NCBI RefSeq assembly: GCF_002099195.1
Contig: NZ_NBYX01000001.1
Span: 39,828-103,827, forward strand
Direction: 5' to 3'
DNA: 64,000 bases
Source: Burkholderia puraquae
Lineage (GTDB): Bacteria > Pseudomonadota > Gammaproteobacteria > Burkholderiales > Burkholderiaceae
Shown piece after piece: positions 55,714 through 63,914 of this stretch. The translations under genes were made by a program, and so were the position numbers. Below the pieces are notes generated by a model. The model was not told the DNA's origin and ran no database searches. It saw nothing but the letters and a program-made list of their open reading frames with translations. Numbering within the stretch: the stretch's first letter is position 1; each line of letters opens with the position of its first letter.

Positions 55714-56193
55714 ATGCAACTGTCCCAGCTCGGCGGGCATGTCGCCCAGTCCGGTTTCGCCGAACGGCAGAAGCACGCCCAGGCGCTGATGTTCGGCATG
55801 GCCGACATCAACGAATATGTTTCCGGCGGCGTCTGCTATGACGCCGCGGCCTATGTCCGCTACCTGCTGCGCGGTGACGCGATGATCGCGCCCGGTGCGC
55901 TGCTCGACACGATCGGCCAGCACTGGAGAACGCGGTTCAACTTCGAGACCGGCGATGAATGGGACGGGCGCGCGAGCATTCCGGCGGGAACCGCGGTCGG
56001 CTTCTCGCGGGGCGGCACGGTCTTTCATGCCGCGATCGCCGTCGGCGGCAGCCGGATCCGGGCGATCAACGGGGGCCGTCTGGGCAGCGGATGGATGTAC
56101 GCGGTCGATCTTGCGCGGGTGCTCGAGCCGGACGCGGCCGGCGGCTTCACGTATGACCGCGCGAACATCCGGGTTCTCCTGTCACGCCTGTAG
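55714..56193 (+). CDS. Putative NlpC/P60-like small cysteine enzyme
   Basis: A 159-residue protein starting at ATG 55714 with AAGGAG six bases upstream. GGVCYDAAAYVRYLLRG places Cys41 at the start of a helix, and GGTVFHAAIAVGGSRIRAIN places His105 in a strand followed by Asn119. This order and spacing is that of papain-like NlpC/P60 or CHAP enzymes, which act on peptidoglycan or other amides. There is no signal peptide, so it would be cytoplasmic, or delivered by another route. Assignment is by pattern only; the protein could also be an effector or lipid hydrolase. Confidence 0.55.
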   Translation: MQLSQLGGHVAQSGFAERQKHAQALMFGMADINEYVSGGVCYDAAAYVRYLLRGDAMIAPGALLDTIGQHWRTRFNFETGDEWDGRASIPAGTAVGFSRGGTVFHAAIAVGGSRIRAINGGRLGSGWMYAVDLARVLEPDAAGGFTYDRANIRVLLSRL

Positions 56194-56507
56194 GCGGCGA
56201 CGGCCACGCCGGCCGCTATCCTTCTGCCGCTCGCCGCTCGCCGCTCGCCGCTCGCCGCTCGCCGCTCGCCGTCCAAACGCTCGGGCGGCCGGCTTCCCGC
56301 CGTCCGGCGATTTCCGCATGGCGTCGCGCTGTCCATCGCTGCTATCCTCTCGACCGTGAATGACTATTCGTGGGGCCGTGGATGCGCATGCTGCGCCGCG
56401 GCGATGCACGCGGGTGCGAGCCTGCGTGCGCGCTGAGGTAGCATGGCCGCCTGTCCACGCCGATCCATGACCCGTTTCGTGATTGATTTCCTTCCGTCCA
56501 TGTCCAC
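56194..56507. other. Intergenic region with a 7-bp tandem repeat
   Basis: 314 bases between the cysteine-enzyme-like gene and the first IclR gene. It holds six copies of GCCGCTC (56226-56267) and no gene. The IclR promoter should lie in 56340-56500 but was not resolved. Confidence 0.4.
56226..56267. repeat. Six tandem copies of GCCGCTC
   Basis: Perfect 7-bp tandem repeat, 42 bases, 32 bases after a stop codon. Likely neutral simple-sequence DNA. Confidence 0.9.
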
Positions 56508-57401
56508 ATGGCCAAGACAACGATGAGCGGTGCGCCTGAATCCGCTGCGCCCGGCGACGACGAATCGTCCGGCGGCGCGTCGTCCTATCTGGTGCCCGGG
56601 CTCGAACGCGGGCTGCGGATCCTCGCCGAATTCTCCGCGCGCGAGCCGGTGCTCGGCGCGCCCGAGTTGTCGAAGCGCATCGGCATTCCGCGCACGACCA
56701 CGTTCCGCCTGCTGCAGACGCTCGAAGCGCTCGGTTTCCTCGAGCGTGTGAACGGCGACCGCTATTTCCGGCTTGGCGTCGGCGTGCTGCGGCTCGGCTT
56801 CGAGTATCTGAATTCGCTCGAACTGACCGATCTCGGCGCCCCTGTACTCGAGCGGCTGCGCGACGCGACCGGCCTGTCGACGCATCTGCTGATCCGCGAC
56901 CAGCGCGACGTCGTATTCGTCGCGAAGGCGCAGAGCAACGCGTCGATGTTCGGTTCGGTGAAGGTGCACGTCGGCACGCGCCTGCCCGCACATGCGACCG
57001 TGCACGGCCACGTATTGATGGGCGACCTGACGCGCGACGCGTTGCGCCAGCTCTATCCGGAAAAAAAGCTCGAGCAGTTCACCGAGCGCACGCCGGGCAC
57101 CGTCGACGAGCTGTACGAACGCGTGCGCCATTACGCGCGCCTTGGCTACGCGGTCAGCGAGGCGGCGTTCGAGAGCGGCATTTCGGCAGTCACGGCGCCC
57201 GTGCGAGATCATTCGGGCTCGATCGTTGCGGCGATCACCGCGACGGTGCCGCGCTCGGAGATCGGCGAGGCCGGCGAGAAGGAACGGCTCGTCGAAGCCG
57301 TGTGCGGCGCGGCGGTCGATCTGTCACAGCGGCTGAACTATCGTCCGCTCGAAAGCGACCCGACGTTCGCGCACGCGCGCCACAAGGTCGCGATGTTCTG
57401 A
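56508..57401 (+). CDS. IclR-family regulator (paralogue 1)
   Basis: A 297-residue IclR protein. The helix-turn-helix is GAPELSKRIGIPRTTTFRLL with LEALGFLER; the effector domain starts at about residue 105 and includes GTRLPAHATVHGHVLMG, a PobR/PcaU-like ligand-loop motif. It is strikingly similar over its whole length to the second IclR at 63032-63889. The two bracket the porin and oxygenase genes. A second ATG at 56523 is an alternative start. It probably binds the TGTTCC-N6-GGAACA sites in the porin/oxygenase divergent region. Confidence 0.92.
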   Translation: MAKTTMSGAPESAAPGDDESSGGASSYLVPGLERGLRILAEFSAREPVLGAPELSKRIGIPRTTTFRLLQTLEALGFLERVNGDRYFRLGVGVLRLGFEYLNSLELTDLGAPVLERLRDATGLSTHLLIRDQRDVVFVAKAQSNASMFGSVKVHVGTRLPAHATVHGHVLMGDLTRDALRQLYPEKKLEQFTERTPGTVDELYERVRHYARLGYAVSEAAFESGISAVTAPVRDHSGSIVAAITATVPRSEIGEAGEKERLVEAVCGAAVDLSQRLNYRPLESDPTFAHARHKVAMF

Positions 57402-57438
57402 TCCGTCGAACGAACCGCGTTGCGCGCCTTCGCCAGAA

Positions 57439-57467
57439 AAAAGAGCAGCCCCGCGGGCTGCTCTTTT
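57439..57467. terminator. Bidirectional terminator between IclR and porin genes
   Basis: AGAGCAGCCC (57442-57451) pairs with GGGCTGCTCT (57455-57464), flanked by A residues on the left and T residues on the right, so it works for both convergent genes. Confidence 0.85.
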
Positions 57468-57502
57468 CGTTTCCGGCATCGGGCGCATGCGCCCGATGCC
57501 GC

Positions 57503-58585
57503 TCAGAACGAGTGATGAATGCCGGTGAGCACGATCACCTGATTCGCGGTGCTCGACACGCCTGCCGTGAAGAACGCAGCCTTCGCGCCACCCGAGCCGT
57601 GCTCGTACAGCACGTTCGCATAAAGCTGCGTGCGCTTCGACAGCGAATAGATGTCGCCGAGCTCGACTTGCGTCCAGCGGCGGCCGGCCAGCGTGGTGGT
57701 TGCCGCGCCGCCCGCGATCGTGTTGAACGCGCTGCTGCGGTAGTTCACGCCCGCGTCGTAGCTCTGGAACGTGTCCGAAAAACCGTTCGACTGCATCTTC
57801 GTGCGCGTGTACAGCCCATGCACGAGGAAGTCGCCGAACTGGTAGGACGCGCCCGCCCCGATGTTCTCCACCTTGCTCGCGGTATAGCCGTTCGCGGTGT
57901 TCTGCCCCTGGAACGACGTGATGCCGGTCGTGCCGATCAGGATCGAGCGGTCATGCTCGTTCGAGTACACGGCCGACGCCTTGAACGGCCCGTTCGCATA
58001 GTTCAGCGCGATGCCGACCGACTTGCCGGTCGAGAAGTTCGTCGTGTTGCCGAGCGCCATCGTCGCCGCGGCCGAGAAGCCCGCGAAGGTCGGCGAGCGG
58101 TACTTGACCGAGTTGTTGTACGGCACGTTGCCGGTCGCGGCGAGCCCGTCGATGTTGCCCGGGTGGAACGCGTACCAGCTCATCGCGAGGTAGGCCGTGC
58201 TGAGCGGATCGAGATAGTCGAACGACAGCGGCGTCTGACGGCCCAGCGTCAGCGTGCCGTAGCGTTCCGAGCCGAGGCCGACGAATGCCGCGCGGTTCCA
58301 GATCGTGTTCGCGGTCGCGAACTGGCCATTGTTCGTATAGAAGCCGTTTTCGAGCTGGAAGATCGCCGACAGACCGTTGCCGAGGTCTTCCTTGCCCTTC
58401 AGGCCCCACCGATCGGGCTGCGTATTGCCCTGGATCATCGCCCACTTCGCATGGCCGCCGACGTTGTTCACGTACGCGACACCCGCATCCATGCTGCCGT
58501 ACAGCATCACGCTGCTTTGCGCCCACGCGCCCGACGCGGCGCCCAATCCGATCACTGCTGCTGCTGCTACCGCATGCTTGACCAT
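57503..58585 (-). CDS. Substrate-type OmpC porin
   Basis: A 360-residue outer-membrane porin. The signal peptide is MVKHAVAAAAVIGLGAASGA to WA-Q, and the mature start QSSVMLYGSMDAGVAYVNNV is typical. The C-terminal residue is Phe (GIHHSF). Codon use is ordinary, unlike the major porin at 36 kb, so it is not constitutively high. It is divergent from the Rieske oxygenase operon and has its own promoter and operator at 58685-58750, which suggests it admits the oxygenase substrate. Confidence 0.93.
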   Translation of the reverse strand: MVKHAVAAAAVIGLGAASGAWAQSSVMLYGSMDAGVAYVNNVGGHAKWAMIQGNTQPDRWGLKGKEDLGNGLSAIFQLENGFYTNNGQFATANTIWNRAAFVGLGSERYGTLTLGRQTPLSFDYLDPLSTAYLAMSWYAFHPGNIDGLAATGNVPYNNSVKYRSPTFAGFSAAATMALGNTTNFSTGKSVGIALNYANGPFKASAVYSNEHDRSILIGTTGITSFQGQNTANGYTASKVENIGAGASYQFGDFLVHGLYTRTKMQSNGFSDTFQSYDAGVNYRSSAFNTIAGGAATTTLAGRRWTQVELGDIYSLSKRTQLYANVLYEHGSGGAKAAFFTAGVSSTANQVIVLTGIHHSF

Positions 58586-58684
58586 TTGATCTCCTGAATC
58601 TCCAACCTGATGAAAACGTGTCGTGGCGGCACGCGCAGGAACGGCCGGCCGTCGCGCGTTTTCGCCATCGAGTGGGCATTCGTA

Positions 58685-58702
58685 TGTTCCATATAAGGAA
58701 CA
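58685..58702. promoter_or_regulatory. IclR-type operator 1 (porin side)
   Basis: TGTTCCATATAAGGAACA has perfect TGTTCC/GGAACA arms with a six-base spacer. It lies about +14 to +31 from the predicted porin transcription start. Confidence 0.7.
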
Positions 58703-58722
58703 GTGTGCCTCTGATGGAATGG

Positions 58723-58750
58723 AGTATAGAGGCGTCGAGCGCCGGATCAA
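58723..58750 (-). promoter_or_regulatory. Porin promoter
   Basis: On the minus strand -35 TTGATC (58745-58750), 16-base spacer and -10 TATACT (58723-58728). Start expected near 58716, before operator 1. Confidence 0.6.
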
Positions 58751-58923
58751 AAATAAATTTTTCGGGACGGATGGGTTTTCGACCGATGCCCGGCATCGGT
58801 GCGAGATGTCTCTAAAAAGCCGCTAAATCCCTGCCATACAACAAAAAATTACATTCGATAAGGCAGCCGAAGGCGATCGTCGACCCATCGGTCAGTGTTT
58901 TCCCTAGGACATGCAGCTTTTTG

Positions 58924-58952
58924 TTTTACTCGTGAAAAGTCACTCCTATAAT
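58924..58952 (+). promoter_or_regulatory. Oxygenase-operon promoter
   Basis: A perfect -10 TATAAT (58947-58952) preceded at 17 bases by TTTTAC (58924-58929), a weak -35. Start expected near 58959, just before operator 2. Confidence 0.6.
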
Positions 58953-58969
58953 CACCATCCATAAACTGC

Positions 58970-58987
58970 TGTTCCGGGTATGGAACA
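58970..58987. promoter_or_regulatory. IclR-type operator 2 (oxygenase side)
   Basis: TGTTCCGGGTATGGAACA repeats the arms and spacing of operator 1, at about +12 to +29 of the oxygenase transcript and 43 bases before the ferredoxin ATG. A further half-site GGAACA lies at 58992-58997. Confidence 0.7.
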
Positions 58988-59029
58988 AATCGGAACAAAC
59001 CGAGAGTCGATCAGAAGGAAGGGTGTGAG

Positions 59030-59347
59030 ATGTCTGAACAATGGGTTTGCGCCGGGCACGCCGGCGCGCTGTCGGAAGACACGCCGATCGAGTTCAAGCG
59101 GACCGACGGCGTCGAAATCGGGATCTACCGCGTCGGCGACGACGTGTATGCGCTCGAGAACGTGTGCCCGCATGCGTACGCGCTGCTGACGCAGGGGTTC
59201 GTCGACGAAGGCACGGTCGAATGCCCGCTGCACGAGGCCGTGTTCGACATCAGGACGGGCGAATGCCTGAAGGGTCCGGGCGGGCGCGCACTGAAGCAGT
59301 ACGCGGTGCGTCTGGCGGGCGAGGAAATCCAGATCAAGGTGGAATGA
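59030..59347 (+). CDS. Rieske-type ferredoxin of an oxygenase system
   Basis: A 105-residue electron-transfer protein. Cluster ligands are Cys46-Pro-His48 and Cys65-Pro-Leu-His68, the Rieske pattern of naphthalene/biphenyl dioxygenase ferredoxins. It should carry electrons from a reductase (not in the window) to the oxygenase encoded two genes on. It is the first gene of the operon; the next begins one base after its stop. Confidence 0.93.
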   Translation: MSEQWVCAGHAGALSEDTPIEFKRTDGVEIGIYRVGDDVYALENVCPHAYALLTQGFVDEGTVECPLHEAVFDIRTGECLKGPGGRALKQYAVRLAGEEIQIKVE

Positions 59348-59348
59348 C

Positions 59349-59660
59349 ATGAAAGAAGCGACCGTCAACTTCAATCCCTTCCTGAAGCCGTGGGTGGCGC
59401 CGCAGCCGAACAACGTCGCGGGCAAGGGGCAGATCGAGATCCCCGGCCAGGTCGAGAACCAGGTCTGGCAGAACCGCAAGGCCGCACCGACCCAGTACGA
59501 GAACGACCTCGGCGATGCGCTCGAACGCGTGTTCGAAGCCGGCGCGACCGAGCTGGACGATGTCGTCGCGGGCTTGAACCGGATCGGTTTCCGCGCGCCG
59601 GACGGCACGGCGTGGACACCCGAGCGCTTCCGCGCCGAAATGGCCTCGCTGGCGGAATGA
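59349..59660 (+). CDS. Small recombinase-like helix-turn-helix protein of the oxygenase operon
   Basis: A 103-residue protein. The N-terminal half is Asn/Gln/Pro-rich (FNPFLKPWVAPQPNNVAGKG), and the C-terminal half (ELDDVVAGLNRIGFRAPDGT then WTPERFRAEMA) resembles the helix-turn-helix found in serine-recombinase C-termini. It sits between ferredoxin and alpha-subunit genes with tight spacing. A DNA-binding role is unproven; a structural or assembly role with the oxygenase is equally possible. Confidence 0.75.
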   Translation: MKEATVNFNPFLKPWVAPQPNNVAGKGQIEIPGQVENQVWQNRKAAPTQYENDLGDALERVFEAGATELDDVVAGLNRIGFRAPDGTAWTPERFRAEMASLAE

Positions 59661-59714
59661 GCGCGCGAGCCGCGTGACCGCCGACCCGACGACAACCGCA
59701 TCCGGAGCACACTG

Positions 59715-60785
59715 ATGACGTCCCCCGTACAACACGCAGTCCAACACGACCCGGTCCGTGACTATCTCGACCGCGGCATCAAGAACTACTGGTATCCCGT
59801 CGCGCCGAGCTGGCAGGTGTCGAACGCACCGGTCGGCCTCACGCGGCTGTCCGAGCAGATCGTGCTGTGGCGCGATCACGACGGCAAGGTTCACGCGCTC
59901 GAGGATCGCTGCCCGCACCGCGGCGCGCGCCTGTCGCTCGGCTGGAACCTCGGCGGCAACATCGCGTGCTGGTATCACGGCATCGAAGTCGACGGCGGCG
60001 GCACGGTCAACCGCGTGCCGGCGGTGTCGAACTGTCCGCTCGAAGGCACGAAGTGCGTGAAGTCGTATCCGGTCGAGGAGAAGGCCGGCGCGATCTTCCT
60101 GTGGTTCGGCGACGCAGCGCACGGCGAGCCGGCGCCGCTGAACCTGCCCGAGGAACTGGTCGCCGACGAGTACGGCCACTTCCTGTGCGTATCGAACTGG
60201 AAGTGCAATTACCAGTACGCGATCGACAACGTGATGGACCCGATGCACGGCGCGTACCTGCATGCGACGTCGCACTCGATGGCCGAAGGCGACAAGCAGG
60301 CCGACATGCGCGTGCGCAAGACGGAAACGGGCCTGATGTTCGAGAAGATCGGCCAGCGCGACGTGAACTTCGACTGGGTCGAGCTTGGCGAAACGGGTTG
60401 CCTGTGGATGCGCCTTGCGATTCCGTACAAGCAGAAGTTCGGCCCGGGCGGCAACTTCGGGATCATCGGCTTCGCGACGCCGGTCGACGGCGACAACTGC
60501 CAGGTCTACTTCTGGCGCACCCGCAAGGTCAGCGGCTGGCAGCGCGACGTGTGGCGCTTCATGTACCGCAACCGCCTCGAGGGCCTGCACTGGGATGTGC
60601 TCGAGCAGGACCGCTACGTCCTCGAAAGCCTCGCGCCGCACGCGCGCGATCACGAATACCTGTACCAGCACGACGTCGGCATCACGCGCGTGCGCCGGAT
60701 GCTGCGCCAGCGTGCGCAGGAGCATCTTTCCGCGCTCGACACGCATCGCGCGGCGCAGGCCGCAGCGGAGCCCGCGAATGGCTGA
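59715..60785 (+). CDS. Rieske non-heme iron oxygenase alpha subunit
   Basis: A 356-residue ring-hydroxylating or O-demethylating oxygenase. Rieske ligands are Cys66-Pro-His68 and Cys85-Trp-Tyr-His88. The mononuclear iron site is N172-x2-D175-x2-H178-x4-H183 (DNVMDPMHGAYLH), with Asp175 as the intersubunit electron bridge. There is no beta subunit gene, so an alpha-3 enzyme of the vanillate demethylase/phenoxybenzoate type is likely. Substrate unknown. It overlaps the SDR gene by eight bases. Confidence 0.93.
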   Translation: MTSPVQHAVQHDPVRDYLDRGIKNYWYPVAPSWQVSNAPVGLTRLSEQIVLWRDHDGKVHALEDRCPHRGARLSLGWNLGGNIACWYHGIEVDGGGTVNRVPAVSNCPLEGTKCVKSYPVEEKAGAIFLWFGDAAHGEPAPLNLPEELVADEYGHFLCVSNWKCNYQYAIDNVMDPMHGAYLHATSHSMAEGDKQADMRVRKTETGLMFEKIGQRDVNFDWVELGETGCLWMRLAIPYKQKFGPGGNFGIIGFATPVDGDNCQVYFWRTRKVSGWQRDVWRFMYRNRLEGLHWDVLEQDRYVLESLAPHARDHEYLYQHDVGITRVRRMLRQRAQEHLSALDTHRAAQAAAEPANG

Positions 60786-61548
60786 GCGCACTCCGGTCGT
60801 GTCGCTCCCGGGGCGCCGCGTGCTCGTCACGGGCGGCGCGCGCGGGCTCGGCGCGGCGTTCGTGAAGGCGCTCGTCGACGCGGGCGCGCAGGTCGCGTTC
60901 GGCGACGTGCTGGCCGACGAAGGCCGCGCACTTGCCGCGCAGCTCACGCAAGCCGGCCACGTCGCGCATTTCTTCGCGCTCGATCTCGCCGATCCGGCGA
61001 GCGTCGCGGCGTTCGTCGCGCAGGGCGCGGCAGCGCTCGGCGGCATCGATGCGCTGATCAACAACGCGGCGATCACGAACTCGGGCGGAAAGCTGTCGAC
61101 GGAGCTCGACGTGTTGACCTGGGACGCCGTGATGAACGTGAACGTGCGCGGCGTGTGGCTCGTCAGCAATGCAGCGCTGCCGTACCTCGCGCAGTCGGGT
61201 CGCGGCGCGATCGTGAACCTCGCGTCGGACACCGCGCTGTGGGGCGCGCCGAAGCTGCTCGCGTACGTCGCGAGCAAGGGCGCGGTGATCGCGATGACGC
61301 ATGCGCAGGCGCGCGAATTCGGCGCGCACGGCGTGACGGTCAACGCGATCGCACCGGGGCTCACCGAAGTCGAGGCGACGGCCTACGTGCCGGCCGAGCG
61401 CCACGCGTTCTACATGCAGGGCCGCGCGCTGACGCGTGCCCAGGTGCCCGACGACGTAACGGGCCCCGTGCTGTTCCTGCTGTCGGACGGCGCGCGCTTC
61501 GTGACGGGTCAACTGCTGCCGGTGAACGGCGGCTTCGTAATGAATTGA
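60778..61548 (+). CDS. Short-chain dehydrogenase of the oxygenase operon
   Basis: A 256-residue SDR with cofactor motif VTGGARGLGAAF, NNAA motif (LINNAAITNS), catalytic Ser in NLASDTA and Tyr-x3-Lys in YVASK. Asp after beta-2 (GDVLAD) favours NAD. In this context it may oxidise a cis-diol or alcohol made by the oxygenase. It overlaps the oxygenase stop by eight bases. Confidence 0.92.
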   Translation: MAERTPVVSLPGRRVLVTGGARGLGAAFVKALVDAGAQVAFGDVLADEGRALAAQLTQAGHVAHFFALDLADPASVAAFVAQGAAALGGIDALINNAAITNSGGKLSTELDVLTWDAVMNVNVRGVWLVSNAALPYLAQSGRGAIVNLASDTALWGAPKLLAYVASKGAVIAMTHAQAREFGAHGVTVNAIAPGLTEVEATAYVPAERHAFYMQGRALTRAQVPDDVTGPVLFLLSDGARFVTGQLLPVNGGFVMN

Positions 61549-61577
61549 AGTTTTCACACCGAATGAAGGAGAGGACG

Positions 61578-62105
61578 ATGGCGGACGCCGATCTCGAACG
61601 CAAGTCGTGGGACCAGCCGGAAGGCGCAAGCTTCAACGACTGGATGGAAGGGCGCGTGGCGCGCTATGCGACACGTCGCTACGACTGGGACGCGCTGAAG
61701 TTCCAGGCCGACTACGACCCGAAGTACCGCCGTGCGCAGATGCGTTACGTCGGCACGGGCGGCACGGGCGTCGCGAAGGACGTCAACACGGTGCCGGCCG
61801 GTGGCTTCACGTTCTCGACGATGGTCATCCCGGCCGGCAATATCGGCCCGAGCCACATCCATATGGATGTCGAAGAAATCTTCTTCGTGCTGCGCGGCAA
61901 GATGAAGGTGATCTGCGAGCGCGACGGCGAGACGTGGGAAGCGGTCCTCGGCGAGCGCGACCTGATCTCGGTGCCGCCGGGCGTGTATCGCACGGAAATC
62001 AACATCGGCGAGGAAGACGCGCTGATGTGCGTGATGCTCGGTTCGCCGAAGCCGATCACGCCGACGTATCCGCCCGATTCGCCGCTCGCGAAGATCAAGC
62101 GTTGA
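61578..62105 (+). CDS. Cupin-domain protein of the oxygenase operon
   Basis: A 175-residue protein with one cupin barrel. Motif 1 is GPSHIHMDVEEIFFVLRGKM (His, His and Glu metal ligands); motif 2 follows at DLISVPPGVYRTEIN, where the usual His is replaced by Tyr or Arg. It may be a dioxygenase, isomerase or a metal-binding accessory. ATG 61578 has GGAGAGG upstream. Confidence 0.88.
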   Translation: MADADLERKSWDQPEGASFNDWMEGRVARYATRRYDWDALKFQADYDPKYRRAQMRYVGTGGTGVAKDVNTVPAGGFTFSTMVIPAGNIGPSHIHMDVEEIFFVLRGKMKVICERDGETWEAVLGERDLISVPPGVYRTEINIGEEDALMCVMLGSPKPITPTYPPDSPLAKIKR

Positions 62106-62123
62106 GACGGAGCAGGTGAAGCA

Positions 62124-63035
62124 ATGAGTGTCATCGACAAACGTGAACGCGACCGCACCGCGGCGTTCGCCGCGCTGCTCGGGCAGTTTCCCGAGCAGCG
62201 TTGCGCGGCCGGCGCGGCGGGCACGATCGGCTACCGCGAGGCTGGCGCAGGCGAGGCCGGCGCGCAGCGTGCGGGCCGTGCGCTGCCCGTCGTGCTGCTG
62301 CACGGCATCGGCTCGGGCGCCGCATCTTGGGTCCGCCAACTCGACACGCTTGGCGCGTCGCGCCGCGTGCTCGCGTGGGACGCGCCCGGTTACGGCGTGT
62401 CGACGCCCGTGCACGGCGCGTCGCCGGCCGCCGCCGATTACGCGGCATCGCTGAACGCGTGGCTCGAGGCGCTCGGCATCGAACGCTGCGTGCTGGTCGG
62501 GCATTCGCTCGGCGCGATCATCGCGGGCGGCCTCGCCCGCGTGATGCCCGCGCGGATCGCCGGACTGCTGCTGGTGTCGCCTGCGGGCGGCTACGGCAGC
62601 GCACCGGCCGACACGCGCGAATCGCGCCGCGACGCGCGGCTCGCGATGCTCGCGGAACTCGGTCCGGCCGGGCTCGCCGAGCAGCGCAGCGGCAACATGC
62701 TGTCCGGTTTCGCGAACGAGGATGCGCGTGCATGGGTGCGCTGGAACATGGCGCGCATCGTGCCGGCCGGCTATGCACAAGCCACGCATCTGCTCGCGAA
62801 CGCCGATCTCGCGGCCGATCTCGCCGGTTTTCGCGGCCGCACGGCCGTGGCCGTCGGCGCGAACGACGCGATCACGCCGCCCGCCGCGTGCGAACGGATC
62901 GCCGCGGCCGCGCACGTCGGGCTGCAGGTGATTCCGCAAGCCGGTCATGCCGGCTATGTCGAGGCACCGGCCGTTTATTCCGCACTGATCGACACGTTCT
63001 GCCGTCAGTGCGACCAACAGCGGGGGCTGGCATGA
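62124..63035 (+). CDS. Alpha/beta hydrolase of the oxygenase operon
   Basis: A 303-residue hydrolase. Oxyanion segment LLHGIGSGAASW, nucleophile Ser in GHSLGA, acid Asp in GANDAITPP and His in QAGHAGYVEAP are all in order. This is similar to meta-cleavage hydrolases (MhpC/BphD) and esterases, suggesting ring-fission or ester products downstream of the oxygenase. It overlaps the IclR gene by four bases (ATGA). Confidence 0.9.
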   Translation: MSVIDKRERDRTAAFAALLGQFPEQRCAAGAAGTIGYREAGAGEAGAQRAGRALPVVLLHGIGSGAASWVRQLDTLGASRRVLAWDAPGYGVSTPVHGASPAAADYAASLNAWLEALGIERCVLVGHSLGAIIAGGLARVMPARIAGLLLVSPAGGYGSAPADTRESRRDARLAMLAELGPAGLAEQRSGNMLSGFANEDARAWVRWNMARIVPAGYAQATHLLANADLAADLAGFRGRTAVAVGANDAITPPAACERIAAAAHVGLQVIPQAGHAGYVEAPAVYSALIDTFCRQCDQQRGLA

Positions 63036-63889
63036 GCGAACCGCTGAAAAATCACGAATCCGAACACGCGAGATCCGAAGCCAGCTACGTGGTGCCCGGC
63101 CTCGAACGCGGGCTGCGGATTCTCGCGGAATTCTCGCCGCGCGAGCCCGTGCTCGGTGCGCCCGAGCTGTCGAAGCGGCTCGGCATTCCGCGCACGACGG
63201 TGTTCCGCCTGCTGCAGACGCTCGAATCGCTCGGCTTCCTCGAGCGCGCGGACAAGGATCGCAACTACAAGCTCGGCATCGCCGTGCTGCGGCTCGGCTT
63301 CGAATACCTGAGCTCGCTGGAGCTGACCGATCTCGGCCTGCCCGTGATCGAGAGCCTGCGCGATGCGACCGGCTTCACGACGCACATCGTGATTCGCGAC
63401 AGCCGCGACGTGGTGTTCGTCGCGAAGGCGCAGAGCCAGGCGCCGGTGTTCAGCTCGATCCGCGTGAACGTCGGCACGCGCTTGCCCGCGCATGCGACGA
63501 CGCACGGCCACGTGCTGATGGGCGACCTGTCGTTGAAGGAGCTGCAGGCGCTGTATCCGGAAGGCGCGCTGAACCGGATGACGAACGCGACGCCGGCAAC
63601 GGTCGACGCGCTGTACGAAGTGATCCGCGAAGATGCGCTGCGCGGCTACGGCGTCAGCAACTCGTCGTTCGAGCGCGGCATCTCGGTGGTCACGGCGCCG
63701 GTGCGCAACGAGACGCAGAAGATCGTCGCGTGCATCACGGTGACGGTGCCGCGGCCGGAAATCGACGCGGCGCTGATCGCGGACGGTCTGATCGACAAGG
63801 TGCAGCGCGCGGCGGCGGAATTGTCGCGGCGGCTCAATTACCGCTCGGATGACGAGCACACGTTTCTCAAGGCTTTAGGATTGAAATGA
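63032..63889 (+). CDS. IclR-family regulator (paralogue 2)
   Basis: A 285-residue IclR protein very close to paralogue 1: same helix-turn-helix GAPELSKRLGIPRTTVFRLL and the same ligand-loop GTRLPAHATTHGHVLMG. It is translationally coupled to the hydrolase, so it is produced with the oxygenase operon and may sense its substrate or an intermediate. The tail FLKALGLK differs from paralogue 1. It and paralogue 1 probably share the TGTTCC-N6-GGAACA operators. Confidence 0.93.
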   Translation: MSEPLKNHESEHARSEASYVVPGLERGLRILAEFSPREPVLGAPELSKRLGIPRTTVFRLLQTLESLGFLERADKDRNYKLGIAVLRLGFEYLSSLELTDLGLPVIESLRDATGFTTHIVIRDSRDVVFVAKAQSQAPVFSSIRVNVGTRLPAHATTHGHVLMGDLSLKELQALYPEGALNRMTNATPATVDALYEVIREDALRGYGVSNSSFERGISVVTAPVRNETQKIVACITVTVPRPEIDAALIADGLIDKVQRAAAELSRRLNYRSDDEHTFLKALGLK

Positions 63890-63914
63890 GACCCCCACGC
63901 ATGCTACGCACGCT

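Larger units (their letters stand above)
58586..59029. other. Porin/oxygenase divergent control region
   Basis: 444 bases without a gene. It contains, from left to right, operator 1 and promoter for the porin (58685-58750), an AT-rich middle with runs of A and T, and promoter plus operator 2 for the oxygenase operon (58924-58987). Confidence 0.7.
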
